Position numbers and translations under genes: made by a program
The notes under the pieces: model-generated
What the model saw: the letters and a program-made list of their open reading frames with translations, nothing else
The model's database searches: none
Told to the model about the DNA's origin: nothing
In this document: in pieces, positions 10,750 to 22,190 of the stretch
Layout of the letters: each line of letters opens with the position of its first letter
Numbering within the stretch: position 1 is the stretch's first letter
Origin: Metellina segmentata
Taxonomy: Eukaryota > Arthropoda > Arachnida > Araneae > Tetragnathidae
DNA length: 64,000 nucleotides
Direction of reading: 5' to 3'
NCBI GenBank assembly: GCA_947359465.1
Contig: OX375876.1
Coordinates: 123,747,444-123,811,443, forward strand

Positions 10750-13700
10750 TAGGGTGGAGCGAAAAACACGAATTTCGGAAATTAAAAACGCCTATGGTGG
10801 GAATAGTTGGGGACTACCATGCTTATTAACAGTACAAAATATGAGCTAAATCAATTCATATCTTCAGGTGCCCAAATCACTTTGAAATTTCGAAATTTTG
10901 CCAATTTTTTCACAAAAATAATAATAACGCATTTAAAAAAATTAAATATATCTTATTTAAAGCCATGGGTGGGTGAAATGAACTTCCCTGCTTGTAAAAA
11001 AAAAGTTTTACACGTAACATTATCTCGGAAAATAAAAAATTTCCCCCTTTTTTTAGAGCGCCATCACGCGAGTCTCCACTCCTCTCAATAGACTCATCAT
11101 TGCGAACACGCGTTTACACGGGAGCTTCCCCTTGTAGACCTTCGCTGTTTTTGCATTATGAAAACAACCCAGAACTCAGCACGAGGAGGTGGCTGCATAT
11201 CGAGTTCCACCCCCCCCCCCCTTAAAAATTTCAATTTAAGTAACTAGCTTACCCTAAAAAATTAAACTGAAGTTAGTGGCAAGTGGTTTAGCTTAAAAGT
11301 GGTTGATATTGGATTTTAGTTTCAAATCTTGGTAAAGCAAGTCTGGAAGCAATTCTTGACCGAATAAATCCATCTCGTGCTTTTGTACCACATACTGTAC
11401 TATATGCTTCAGTTACTAATTTAACGCAACGTTCTACTGCTTGTGAATGGCATGGAAAGTTAAACATATTACTATTGGTTGGAACGTCTAGAATCATAGA
11501 CTTGAGTTGATCATTAGAAAGAGATACTGTAAGTGGTGGATCTGTAATGGAATCTGATTGCCATTCAATTAAATTTATGTAATCGTCTGCTTCGAAGTTT
11601 AACTTGGGAATTTTGAACTCTCAAATATTCTTTTCGACTTTTTTTTTTTTTTGTCTTAATTTAAAATTTTTCTGAGGTTCAATTCTCTGACGTGTTTTCT
11701 ATCATCAGCTAACATTGCCAAAATAATATTTTCTGGATGGGCATAATAAGCATTTCTTATCTACAACAATTTTTTATATCCTCAGGCTAAAATCTCGATT
11801 TATTTAAAATATGGTAAAAATTAGGAATTCCCTTACCGACATGATGACTGACTTTTAATTTTAAACCACACATATGAGTGTACCTTCATAACATACTCTG
11901 TTAATATTTTCAAGTTATGGGTTGGATCTTCTGTTGAAACATATAACCTTACAATTATATTTGTCGTGATCAACCATCTGGAATGATTCAATTTTCCTGG
12001 ATTTTTTTGTGACAAGCTTAATGGAATATATTTATTTGATATACCTGTGCACATTTCGTAAATGTATCGTTGAACAGTGATAAGATCCTCTAGGACAATA
12101 TCTGGCAAAGTTATTTATATCTTTTCAAAGGCAATTTTTCACAAGATTCAAACATTTTTCCAATTTTTCCGTTGTATCCTTTTGGTCCTGTGGTTTTCCC
12201 TTCTAAATGTTGCAACAAATGACGTAAAGGTAGCTGGGTAGCTCATTTGTATGTAATAAACAAATAAACCAATGCACAGGACATCCTAAAAAGAGCTCGA
12301 TATGTCGAATGACTCCATTTTTCAAACATGTATTTACCACTGTACCATCACAACCAACCACTTGCATCTTAGAAAAATCTATATTTTTCTCCAAAAAAGT
12401 TAAAATATTTGTTTTAATATTTTGATAAGAGTCAGTTGTAGGAGTGACACGTCCCATATATTTTGATCCTGGTTCTTGTATTAGAACGATATGTTCTTCT
12501 GTTACCGTCTTTCTAGAAATCCTTTCTCTTTCTTTAATCATTACTAAAGTTTAATCCTTTCGCTCATCGAAGTATATTCCATATTCTGATAAAGAGGTAG
12601 TTTCCTCATTTTTCCTTTTCAGGTAGCTGCGAGTCTTTGTCCTTTCTCTTCTAAGTTTACTACGATCAACTATGTTTGAAGAATCGTCCTTGGAAATTTT
12701 TCCCATATCCTTCAAAGCAGCATTTATTAGAATTGCTGCTGATCTATCTGAAACGCCAGTTCTGTCACAAGCCTGAGCTACATTTGGAAGTTTAGTTCTC
12801 GTTTGTGAAGTTGAAGAAGAATTATTATCAATGACTGTGTTTATAGTGGCATTAGAATTCTGAAGCAAATTTAAACTTAAAGTAGCTCCCGTAGTAGAGG
12901 GCGAGAGATTTTGGATTGTTGTCCTTTACAATCTTCGAGCTAAACGTTTTGGCTCTCTGCTTCCCTTTCTTTGCGCTGCAACCTTTTTTTCAAGCATTCT
13001 GCTGGTTTTAATGCCAACATTTCCAATGACCATTTTTCGAAATGTCCTTTGATCTGTTAAAAAAGCTCTTTCAGCAATAGGTACTTTAATTTTGAAAGTA
13101 CAACTGGGAAAGTTTTTACATTTACATATGCTAATATCAAATAGATTTTTTTTCTGCTGATTCCCTGAAGGACACAACCTTTCGAGAAATATAGTTTGAC
13201 TGTATTTTTTAATAGTTTCTTAATATTTCTATATGCTTTATGGTATTTTTTCAGCATATATATTATTTGTTGGTTTATTACAGTTGGAATCGAACTTTTC
13301 TCTCATAATCCTTTGAGCTCTTTAATTAAAATTGAACATCCATCAGCCACATACTAGCATCTCTTTTACAATCTTTCTGTATCTAAAGATAATACTTCAT
13401 AAATTTGCATATGTTGGAAGTGTGTTAGGCTTCATTATTTCAGCCATTCCAAACACGGGACATACATCTACTGATCGTGTCCTAGGCATTTCGACTAATT
13501 CACAGAACCGTGTATCCTTAACAAACAAAACAAACCAAACCCAAACAAAACTGAACTTAAAGATTAAAATTTCTATATAAAAAATATCTAAAATAAGTAA
13601 AAATAAGCAGAAGGGGGGGGGTGGAACTCGATATGCAGCCATCTCCTCATGCTAAGTTCTGGGTTGTTTTAATAATTTAAAAAAAAAAAGCGAAGAGCTG

Positions 13701-14084
13701 CAAGGGGAAGCGCCCGTGTAAACGCGTGGTCGCAATGAGGAGTCTATTGAGAGGAGTGGAGACGCGCGTGATGGCGCTCTAGAAAAAGGGGAAATTTTTT
13801 ATTTTCCGGGATAATGTTAAGTGTAAAACTTTTTTTTATACACGCAGGGAAGTTCATTTCATCCACCCATGGCTTTAAATAAGATGTATTAATTTTTTTT
13901 AATGCGTTATTATTATTTTTGTGAAAAAATTGGCAAAATTTCGAAATTTCAAAGTGATTTGGGCACCTGAAGATATTAATTGATTTAGCTCATATTTTGT
14001 ACTGTTAATAAGCATGGTAGTCCCCAACTATTCCCACCATAGGCGTTTTCAATTTCCGAAATTCGTGTTTTTCGCTCCACCCTA
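10750..14084. mobile_element. 3.3-kb DNA transposon with long terminal inverted repeats
   Basis: The element begins TAGGGTGGAGCGAAAAACACG and ends with its complement. The inverted repeats extend about 475 bp (10750-11225 and about 13608-14084). An exact 8-bp duplication TTGTACAT flanks it (10742-10749 and 14085-14092). The region between the repeats encodes a decayed transposase-like protein on the minus strand. The 8-bp duplication and TAGGGTG ends suggest a hAT relative, but the unusually long inverted repeats make the superfamily uncertain. Confidence 0.8.
11288..13257 (-). pseudogene. Decayed transposase-like gene of the long-TIR element
   Basis: Reading right to left, pieces of one protein appear in changing frames: a Cys-rich zinc-like segment (ICKCKNFPSC) and an FLTDQRTFRKM motif (about 13177-12926), a segment with ACDRTGVSDRSAA and SKLRRERTKTR (about 12868-12551), an acidic-motif segment VGCDGTVVNTCLKNG with a following WFICLLHTNELP (about 12541-12203), a segment with HSRWLITTN and RLYV (about 12108-11833), and a last piece near 11497. 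The order is like proteins I recall as uncharacterised, transposon-borne arthropod proteins. Multiple frameshifts and stops make it non-functional. Internal location between two inverted repeats supports a transposase. Exact family unknown. Confidence 0.6.
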
Positions 14085-14089
14085 TTGTA

Positions 14090-14345
14090 CATGCTTATCC
14101 TTTTCGTGATTTGGAAATTTATACTTGGTGTAGAAATTGGATATCATAAAATGTATTATAAATGTATACTAGAGTTTTTGCTGCATTTTGTTAAAAAAAA
14201 ATTTTACGTAAAAAGATTACGTTTTGTGTGTCACATGCATATCCTTTTCGTGATTTGGAAATCTATAATTGGTGTAGATATTGGATTTCATAAAATGTAT
14301 TATAAATGTATACTAGAGTTTTTGCTGCATTTTGTTAAAAAAAAT
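14090..14345. repeat. Two direct copies of a ~145-bp unit
   Basis: The sequence CATATCCTTTTCGTGATTTG through TAGAGTTTTTGCTGCATTTTG occurs at about 14090-14200 and again at about 14237-14340 with few changes, so this is a local tandem duplication. The open frame running through it is a by-product of the repeat and shows no domain. Confidence 0.7.
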
Positions 14346-17060
14346 GAAAAAAAGTTCAGAATGAGAAATCAATGATGAATTAATCATCAGTAAAATTTAA
14401 TGAATATTTTTATTAATGAGAGATTTAGCAATTGCAAAATCACCTGAAAAAGGTATCGTGCATGCCGAATATTCTTTATTACCTGTAGAGTAAGATTTAT
14501 TCATGTTAGAGTTGATTTCTGAAACTGCCTGATTACGTTTCTTTACAAAACGGACTACCAGGTCCAGAAAAGGCCAAAAAAGGAAGATTAGATTTCTGAA
14601 TTTTATAGTGGAAAATAATTTGCAGGCGAGTGTCATTACAAAAAATGAAATGGAATAATTTGAACTTAAATTAATTTCATCAATGTCTTGTACGGTATTA
14701 AAAATTATAAAAAGAGGTGAATTAAATTACAATTATCAGTTGTAATTGCATATTGTAAATATTCCTTTTGTGAAAATACTTGAAATAAACACGGTTTTGG
14801 CGTGCATCAGTAGTTTAATCAGATGTTTCATTTTACCGTTTAGGTGACACGTCTCGCAACAAGGGTTAGTCTATGGTTAGGGTCTGGCTCCCCCAAACAT
14901 GAGAGATAAATAAAACGAATACATAGATAATCTTTGCAAAGAAATGAATAAAATTAATTATTCATGAAACACTCATAAATATGTAAAGCATTTATTATTT
15001 TGTATGCTTTCAATAATTTCTCCAAGTTGGTACCATTGCTCTCGACCATTAGCGCACATTAAAACTTTAATATCTTGGTTTTGCGAGATATATATTTTTT
15101 ATATCTCGCAAATCTTTTCTTTTATTCTTTCTTCTATTGTCTCTTTATATCTTTTTTTGCTTTGCAGATCACAGATTATGATTATCGTAGTATTTATATG
15201 GAGTAGTTTACTCAGTTGCATGATCATTTAATCAATGAAAATCTAAAATCTTATATGAAGATCATGTAGAATGAGAAATTTTTTAATGACTCACGTTAAG
15301 CAGAAAATAATATTAAAAGTAGTAAATAAATTATTTCAAAACAGGTAGGTAGTTGAATTAACGCCCCACTAATGCAACACAACGAGATTGTCTACTGTCG
15401 GGATCAATTCCGAAGAGAAAGATCCGATGACACCTCGTCGTTTTGATCCACGGTCAGATAACGCTGGTATCCCTCTTTGCAAACTTCCACACCATGCCAA
15501 CGAAGGAAATTTGAAGCCACGACAGAATTAACAGGCACCAGCCCACACGTACACAACGGTATTTTGTTGAATCGAGTATCGAACTCACAACCCTCCGGTT
15601 GTCAATCCGATACTCCTCCTACCGGGTTATTAAGGCCCCATCTCAAAATACAATTGCTGTTATTCTTATTCTTCAACATTTTTGTTTTCGAGAAGATAAT
15701 ATATTCATTACTGGAAATTAAAGAAAAGTTTTCATAATTGCAGTTCATTTAATGCATTAAAAGTACTGCCCGATTTTAAATTCGTAAAATATGAAAAAAT
15801 TCCTAAAAGGAAATATAAAGAATAAAATCAAAGCAAGAAAAATGAAATGAAAGTTCTTTAACTCGAACCGAATCAAGAGTTGACTCCCTAATATCCTCGA
15901 AATAGCCTATTGGGTTGCTCTACTACCGAAGCGACCGTAATTCAACCTTTTAACATTTTAAAAGTCTTACCTAAGATTTGTTAGATTGGTCTAATTTCCT
16001 CGTCCGTCACCAACCCATTATGTTGCTATAGTGACACGCAAATTCAATAACATCCTTGTTCGTCCTCGATAAAATAATAATAATAAATAACGATAAAATA
16101 AAAAACAGCAGTAAGCACTTTAAATGTATGTTAAATATGTAACTTTGAAATCGATTCTGTTTGTTTTCAAGATTGAACATTCATACCTTTCACAACTTCA
16201 ATTTAGCGCACGTTATAACTTTACTCTCAAGGTTTTTCGAGATACATTTGTTGTATACTTGAGATAGACCACATGATATAGCATGGAAATATATTTCTAT
16301 TAAATAGTATTAGAAAATTTATATCCATCTGTATTAATTTCAAATTAAAGCTGAATTATATAATGCAATGAATTAATTAACATGCTGATTTATATAATGA
16401 CTTTCTTTGTCACATATTTAGTAGTATAGATATCAGTGAAGTAGATTGAAGTTGTTTTCTTATAAGTAAACTACTAATTATCATTGCAACGAAGTCTATC
16501 TAACATAATAAAAAATCTAACATCTTATATAAAATCTCACAAGAATGAGTGATTTTTTGATGATTCATACGAATGAAAACAATTTCAAACTAGTAAATAT
16601 ATGTCCTCAAAATATAATTGCGCAAAATGTAATTTGATTGCTTTAAAAAATAAAACGGTGTAAAATACAGAAATGCTTCAATAACGAAATTTTTCTAGGA
16701 AAATGAATAAAATGTTGAAAGAAAATTTTCGTTGTCAAAATTTTCATCAAAACTACTTTAAATAAATTCAAAATAATTAATCAATTTTCTTTTTAAAAAT
16801 ATTAAATTAGAAGATATTTGACGAACTCAAGTTTATGTTTATGAAAAACAATATTTGTTTCCGAAAAGAAAAATTCATTTCTGGAAATAATAGTGGTACC
16901 TAATTTTAAATTCCATATTTTGTGAAGAAATTGTTGCCTCAGAACCTGTTCAACCACTTTTCAATGAAAAGATTACCGCTAAACCTGAAAATGTAGTAGC
17001 CATACAATGGAAAGTAGTAACCCTACAGACAAAAAAGAAAAAAAAAACGCACATGAGGAG
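14346..17060. other. Interior of hAT composite; no gene recognised apart from a SINE
   Basis: AT-rich sequence without protein-like frames. A degenerate direct repeat is visible: the TTAGCGCACRTTA word followed by a gag-ATA-rich segment and an AATCTAACATCTTATAT-like segment occurs near 15050-15340 and again near 16200-16610. Otherwise nothing I can support, except the SINE at 15354. Confidence 0.45.
15354..15638 (-). mobile_element. Divergent tRNA-derived SINE
   Basis: On the minus strand this matches the SINE family body in order (CGGGATCAATTCC region, CCACGGTCAGAT, GACAGAATTAA) but with many differences and a different head. It is an older or sister-subfamily copy. Confidence 0.65.
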
Positions 17061-17180
17061 AAAAGTAGGGAATCGATGATTCGATTCATTTTGAAAGGAG
17101 TTGTTTGACCGATTCGTTCATTTTAAAGATTCGATTCAATTGAACGAATCACTCATTTTCGTCCCATCCCTACTATGGAA

Positions 17181-17231
17181 CCAACACCACAAGCACGGGC
17201 AACGCCGGGCTAGCCACGCAGTGACTAGTAT
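17181..17231 (+). mobile_element. Helitron-like 3' end
   Basis: CCAACACCAC...GGGCAACGCC is followed by the hairpin GCTAGCCACGCAGTGACTAG and a T, the same end as the element at 1841. The hAT composite sits immediately to its left. The matching left flank (8792-8817) starts TCTACTATAAT, so the pair may be one very short Helitron derivative split by the hAT. Confidence 0.5.
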
Positions 17232-17822
17232 TTTATAAGCAGATAAACAAATGTAAACGATGAAACACTTACTTGCACACACATCGATTTCCTGTCGGAC
17301 GATAAACAAACGTAAAGATATTTAATCGCGCGTTGTTTGCACACTATAGACAACTGTTGTGGTTTTTTTATTCGAGAAACAAAACAAAAGGAGCTTTAAC
17401 CGGCAAAAGTGCGGAACTTTTGCCTTAACCGGCAGAAGTTCCGGAGGGCAACTGCTTGGCGATCTTCTCTTTCCGATGGGAGATAACCAGCCGAATGTTG
17501 CAAACTTAAAAGTCGCCAATTGCAGTTGCAATCGCTTATTTTTCTCATAGGGAATAAATAATTCCCTTTTAATGTGTGGGAAGCAATATTAGGGATTTTA
17601 TTCCAAGTTTGTTCTTTAAAATGGCGTATTTTTTCGTACTGCAATACGAAGTAGAACTTTTTTTTGAACTATAACATATAATTCTGACGGTTCCCGAAAC
17701 CAGAATATTTATATGCAATATGCTTATATTAATATATAATGCTTTATTAATTATATATTTTTTAAATACAATATGCTTATATTTTTAAAATAAAAGCATA
17801 TTTGTAATGCAGATGAATAATT
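17232..17822. other. No gene recognised
   Basis: Contains a small imperfect hairpin region around 17398-17450 (CCGGCAAAAG / CTTTTGCC / CCGGCAGAAG) but no protein-like frame. The function is unknown. Confidence 0.4.
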
Positions 17823-17830
17823 CAATTAAT

Positions 17831-18159
17831 GATACGCCGACAGACCGGTATAGTGGTTAAGGTGTTAGCCTCTAGATCGGAAGGTTCCTGGTTTGAATCC
17901 GGGTCCGGGCATGTTTGTTAGCGTATGGTGTAGAGGCGGCTGGTGCACCTTAAATCTGTCGTGGCCGAAAGTCCTCACGTTGGGTTTCTGTGGAAGTTTG
18001 GAGAGTGGGGTGCCAGCTCAGGTGTTGCTTCGTCATTTGACCGTGGTACAAAATTACGAGGTGTTGTCCTCGAATCTTTCCCTTAAGGGACTGATCCCGG
18101 ACCGTCGTCAATAGCACGTTGTGTAGCACTAGTACGACATTAACTAAAATTACCATTAC
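17831..18159 (+). mobile_element. tRNA-derived SINE
   Basis: Full-length family member with box A (TAGTGGTTAAGG), box B (GGTTTGAATCC) and the usual body and AATTACC-type tail. The 8-bp direct repeat CAATTAAT flanks it (17823-17830 and 18160-18167), consistent with LINE-type retroposition. Confidence 0.85.
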
Positions 18160-18314
18160 CAATTAATTTTCCGTAATCAATTGTTATTCTGAATACGATA
18201 GCGATTGTAAATTTTTATTTCTCAATGCAAATTAGTTTTAATTACGTGAACAAGTGTATTTAAGGCAATCAAACTATACTTATACGAGATTTCTCACTAT
18301 CTCTCAGAATCGGC

Positions 18315-18637
18315 GCCGAACAAACGGGATAGTGGTTAAGGTGTTAGCCTCTAGATCGGAAGGTTCCTGGTTCGAATACGGGTCCGGGCATGTTTGTTAG
18401 CGTATGGTGTAGAGGCGGCTGGTGCACCTTAAATCTGTCGTGGCCGAAAGTCCTCACGTTGGGTTTCTGTGGAAGTTTGGAGAGTGGGGTGCCAGCTCAG
18501 GTGTTGCATTTGACCTTGGTTCAAAATTACGAGGTGTTGTCCTCGAATCTTTCCCTTAAGGGATTGATCCCGGACCGTCGTCAATAGCCCGTTGTGTTGC
18601 TCTAGTACGACGTTAACTAAATTTACCATTACCAAAA
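18315..18637 (+). mobile_element. tRNA-derived SINE
   Basis: A close relative of the copy at 17831, sharing its diagnostic changes, with an internal loss of a few bases (GTTGC followed directly by ATTTGACC). Box A and box B are present. The two copies lie only about 150 bp apart in the same orientation. Confidence 0.85.
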
Positions 18638-18639
18638 CA

Positions 18640-19585
18640 TAAAGTTTGTTCCAAAGATATGAAGTTGTGCGAAAGTTATTTCATAAAATGTGGCCAAAAG
18701 TTTGTATAAATCCTCAAAAATTGATAGGTTATTGCAGAAGACTTGCTACACTTATCTATTAAAATATATGTTTACATGTAAATCCGTCAAAATTATCGTA
18801 ATTGAAAAATTCATTTTCCATTTAGTTTGATATCAATTAATTTTTAACTGTAAAATGTAAAAACTGATTATAAGACCAATTGTGATGATTATGAAAGTCT
18901 ACTGTCCCCTTCAAAGTAATGCGATACGCAATTAGAAACCGTACTTTCATTACCATCAAATTTTCTTGCATGTTGTAATTAATGGAAAACATGAACGATT
19001 TGCTTACTTTTCTTTTATGAATAAATTGATAAAAACTTCTTGCATCATTGTTTTCCCGGCACAGTGAATATCATCAGAACCATTATCAATGTCGCTTATT
19101 ATCAATCGAAATGTCGAACCAAGTCGTGATCACCTACATAATTCGAATTTTCATTTTTTTTTCGTTTTACTATGAATTGTTCTTTATATTGCAGGACAAA
19201 ACAGATTTAAAATTAGATAAAAAATCATATTTAAATTCAGAGTTAAATCGAATCAGAACTAATTATCTTTTTACTGTTTTTTTGTATTTTGTTAGAATAA
19301 TCAGAAAAACAATTCAGAGTTAGCGGTTCATAGGTTAACATTGAATATGTTCGGATTAAACTAAGTCATTCTTGGAGGGGAAATTTATGTTCAACTCTTT
19401 GATGTTCTTACTCGTTCCATAAAATTCGTATTATGTTCTTTATTCTTTTACCCAACAGAATCAATTAGGTTTGTGCTTGATAATCAGTCATTTTAATCAA
19501 GATGTTGTGTTAAGATAAAATCAAAGGTTCTAAAGAAATTTTTCGTTTTAGGTTCAAATATGATAAACTTAAAATTTTTTACTTG
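18640..19585. other. No gene recognised
   Basis: AT-rich. The frame near 19048-19323 has no domain, and I do not support it as a gene. Confidence 0.4.
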
Positions 19586-19588
19586 ACA

Positions 19589-19740
19589 CACGCGCGCATT
19601 CATGCGTATGCATCACATGTATGGCATTCATGCGTGAGCATGTATACACGTATGTTATGCATACGTCTGTGTGCATGCTTATAAGTGTATATGTATGATT
19701 TTATATGCGTATGCATGCACTTACGTGTGTTTGCGTGTGA
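19589..19740. repeat. Alternating purine-pyrimidine tract
   Basis: A degenerate run of GCGTATGCAT, ACACGTATG, GTGTATATG and CATGCATGC-type words. This composition is prone to Z-DNA and is a decayed dinucleotide microsatellite. It has no coding capacity. Confidence 0.55.
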
Positions 19741-19792
19741 TATTTTCTATTTTTTAATTATTATGGCAAAGGAAAGGACCTTTTTATATGAT

Positions 19793-19895
19793 GGCTCTGA
19801 AAAGAGCCGTTTCTTAAATGATGGCCCTGAAAAGGGCCGTTTTTTATGATGGCCCTGAAAAGGGCCGTTTTTTTATGATGGCCCTGAAAAGGGCC
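19793..19895 (-). promoter_or_regulatory. Tandem array of four histone-mRNA-type 3' stem-loops
   Basis: On the minus strand there are four 16-nt hairpins: GGCTCTTTTCAGAGCC at 19793-19808 and GGCCCTTTTCAGGGCC at 19823-19838, 19851-19866 and 19880-19895. Each has a 6-bp stem starting GG, a UUUC loop, an A-rich 5' flank (CAAAAAA in the first transcribed copy) and an ATCA 3' flank. This matches the metazoan histone stem-loop consensus GGYYYUHUHARRRCC that binds SLBP and replaces the poly(A) tail. They recur every 28-30 bp. They begin 25 bp past the stop codon of the transposase on the same strand, so they would lie in its 3' UTR. No histone gene is nearby. Confidence 0.6.
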
Positions 19896-19919
19896 TTTTT
19901 TGAGATCACGCGTATAGAT

Positions 19920-20849
19920 TTATGGCACAGGATAGTAGATTTTTACGATTTCTATAAACTTAGAAAAACAGTCCAAGTTTTGCTTGCGGCATGTTCTTCT
20001 CCAAACGTATTCTAATAACCTGTCCGTCATCATTTCTTTTCTAAGGCCGCCCCGATTAATTTTCATTTTTAGATCTTTCCAGGATGATTCTATCGTTTGG
20101 GTGTGGGCCCCTGTCAGAGGATCTACAAAATTCTGCGAGTGGTTGACGGTTGCATGAAAGTATAATCCCGTCCTCCGAAGTCCAGAGTATGCTCTCCACT
20201 GGTCACTCATTATGGTCGTTCCTGGAGCAACATGCTTCAAAATTAAGGGCATTAAAGTTGCTGCATTTCTTCTATTGTTGGGGCAAACTTCAAACCGAAT
20301 TTCTTTGGTCTCCCTCTGAATGAGGCCCAACACCCAAGTCCCTTCCCTCAACCTACCAACATGGTACTTCCTTCTTCCTATTTTAGATTCATCAATTTCA
20401 ACTATCATTCCAGGGCCTCCTAAAAGACTCTGGCCAACTTGGTGGTTGACCACAAAGTCTGTTAAAATTTCCCTACAGTAGCTGAACCAGTCAGCTACTG
20501 TCTCCCGGCTGGTTGTTTCACTCCTGTCCGATGAATTCAAAATTGTCTGATCATAAGACAATCCCTGAGTAAAACAAAAAGTAATTTTCATTACCTTTTC
20601 CGGGGATAGCTTTGTATTAGCGAACCACGTACCATGCGCCCGTGAGACACTCTCTTCTCTTCCAGAACGGTGTTTCTTTTGGCATCTGAATATACCCAAT
20701 CCTTTCCGATTGTCCAGCTTCATTAAATGCCCCTCTGAACAACGCTTCTCCTTGGGGATCAATCTTTGAGCCTCTAGCCACGAAATACAAGTTCCTCTAT
20801 CCCGCGTGATCTCCAGCGAAACACGGAAAAAGTCCATGCGAAAAGCCAT
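19920..20849 (-). CDS. ISXO2/IS1595-like (Merlin superfamily) DDE transposase
   Basis: An uninterrupted 309-residue frame. An N-terminal zinc-ribbon-like part has C-x3-H (CSEGH) and C-x3-H (CQKKH) around residues 38-60. The RNase-H-like core shows IVEIDESKIGRRK (first Asp), TTIMSDQWRAY (second Asp) and HTQTIESSWKDLK (final acidic residue), the standard pattern of the ISXO2-like transposase domain. These enzymes cut and paste DNA elements; eukaryotic versions are Merlin elements. The length matches the family. I did not find its terminal inverted repeats. Because the frame is intact it may be a young copy. Four histone-type stem-loops lie just downstream of its stop. Confidence 0.85.
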   Translation of the reverse strand: MAFRMDFFRVSLEITRDRGTCISWLEAQRLIPKEKRCSEGHLMKLDNRKGLGIFRCQKKHRSGREESVSRAHGTWFANTKLSPEKVMKITFCFTQGLSYDQTILNSSDRSETTSRETVADWFSYCREILTDFVVNHQVGQSLLGGPGMIVEIDESKIGRRKYHVGRLREGTWVLGLIQRETKEIRFEVCPNNRRNAATLMPLILKHVAPGTTIMSDQWRAYSGLRRTGLYFHATVNHSQNFVDPLTGAHTQTIESSWKDLKMKINRGGLRKEMMTDRLLEYVWRRTCRKQNLDCFSKFIEIVKIYYPVP

Positions 20850-22190
20850 CAGGAAGAAATGTAAACCTTCTCTCTGATATACTCAAAAAATGATTGTAGG
20901 AATGCATAATTCACGTTTCTTATATACCCTTATATATCATTTACGCAGACGATAAATGTTAATCAATATAGACACATTTAATGCAACGCAAACGATAATT
21001 TTATAGAAGGTTATTCACTGTAATCCAACACAGACGATATTTTTTACATACAGCTGTTCATTTAAATGTACCGCTGATGATAATTCTGCATCTGAAAATG
21101 TTTTGGTTTGTTTGGGTGGACAATAATGGACAAACTGCACGAAAGGCAAAGCATACAAACTAATAAAAAGTGATGATTTGATAAAAATTAATTGACCACT
21201 TGCCTCTGTGGCACCATATGAGTCGAACTGATTGCTATTGCGCTCAAAGCAATTCCAGCAAAGGAAGTCAAAACAAATATTAAAAAAAATTTTGACTGGC
21301 ATCGCTTGGTTCTTTTTTTAAAATCGGGATAGTTAAAGATAGAGTAAATATTTCAACGGATTTGAAATCTTCCGAAAATTTTACACCAAATTGATACCTT
21401 AAATGTGAATGTCTGTAAATATATAATTTTTTAATTGAAACTTTTATGTGTTCACAATACGAATTCGACCGCATTTGACGAACATATTCATTACGCGAAC
21501 ACAAACAGCACTATTTATCTCGTTTTATATAAACTACTTTAGAAGAAAAACATTTTATAAAAAATTTCAGTTCACTTTATACTTAATATAAAATTAAGGA
21601 TTTACAAAAACATTATTTCGATGTCGATGGTTTCATAAAATCTAACAAGTTCGTCTGTCAACACAATGCCTTCTATTTTCACGCAGAATTTCTTCGTTGG
21701 AGTGTTTTCGAAATCTTTTAAGCCCCCTTCAATTAACACAGACGGTCTTCGACAGTCGTCCCGTTGGTTTTGAGTGCAGGTGATTTGTAACCGATTCCCT
21801 GAAAAATCTGTCGACACAAAGGAATCTGGGATTAAAATCTATTGTAATAAATCGTATGAAAAAACAACAACATTTTTTTTTTGTAAAATAAACGCAAGTT
21901 AATTGTAAATTAAGCTGTTTCGTTGTCTTGACAGACACACCACTCGGCCCACTAATTAAAATACGCAATTGTCAAACGTCCGGCAGTTTCAGCATTCATG
22001 ACAGATGCGTCGAGCCCCACGAGAAGCGATTGTGTTAGGGAACGAGAGTTAGTCATGTAGTAGTAGCTCTTTGACAAAGATCTTTTATAAAACTTCTATT
22101 TTACCACTGGACAAATTTATCATTTGCATTTTTGTAATTGGCTTCGATTTTAAAAAATAGGAAGAAAAATAAGTTTAGTGTGGGTAAGAC
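20850..22190. other. No gene recognised; one Helitron-like fragment
   Basis: Short frames without domains. At about 21325-21395 the words AGTAAATATTTCAACGGATTTGAAATC and CACCAAAT resemble the internal part of the Helitron-like element at 1455, so this is probably a fragment of the family. Confidence 0.4.

Larger units (their letters stand above)
8818..17172. mobile_element. 8.36-kb hAT-type composite element
   Basis: The left terminus TAGGAATGGG and the right terminus CCCATCCCTA are inverted (one mismatch) and are flanked by an exact 8-bp direct repeat CTATGGAA (8810-8817 and 17173-17180). Subterminal GATTCGATTC/ATTCGTTC words occur at both ends (8835-8900 and 17075-17150), as in the smaller hAT element at 3493. 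The interior holds other insertions (foldback repeat, SINEs, a 3.3-kb transposon) but no frame I can assign to its own transposase. Its outer flanks, 8792-8817 and 17181-17231, look like the two ends of one internally deleted Helitron. Confidence 0.72.
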
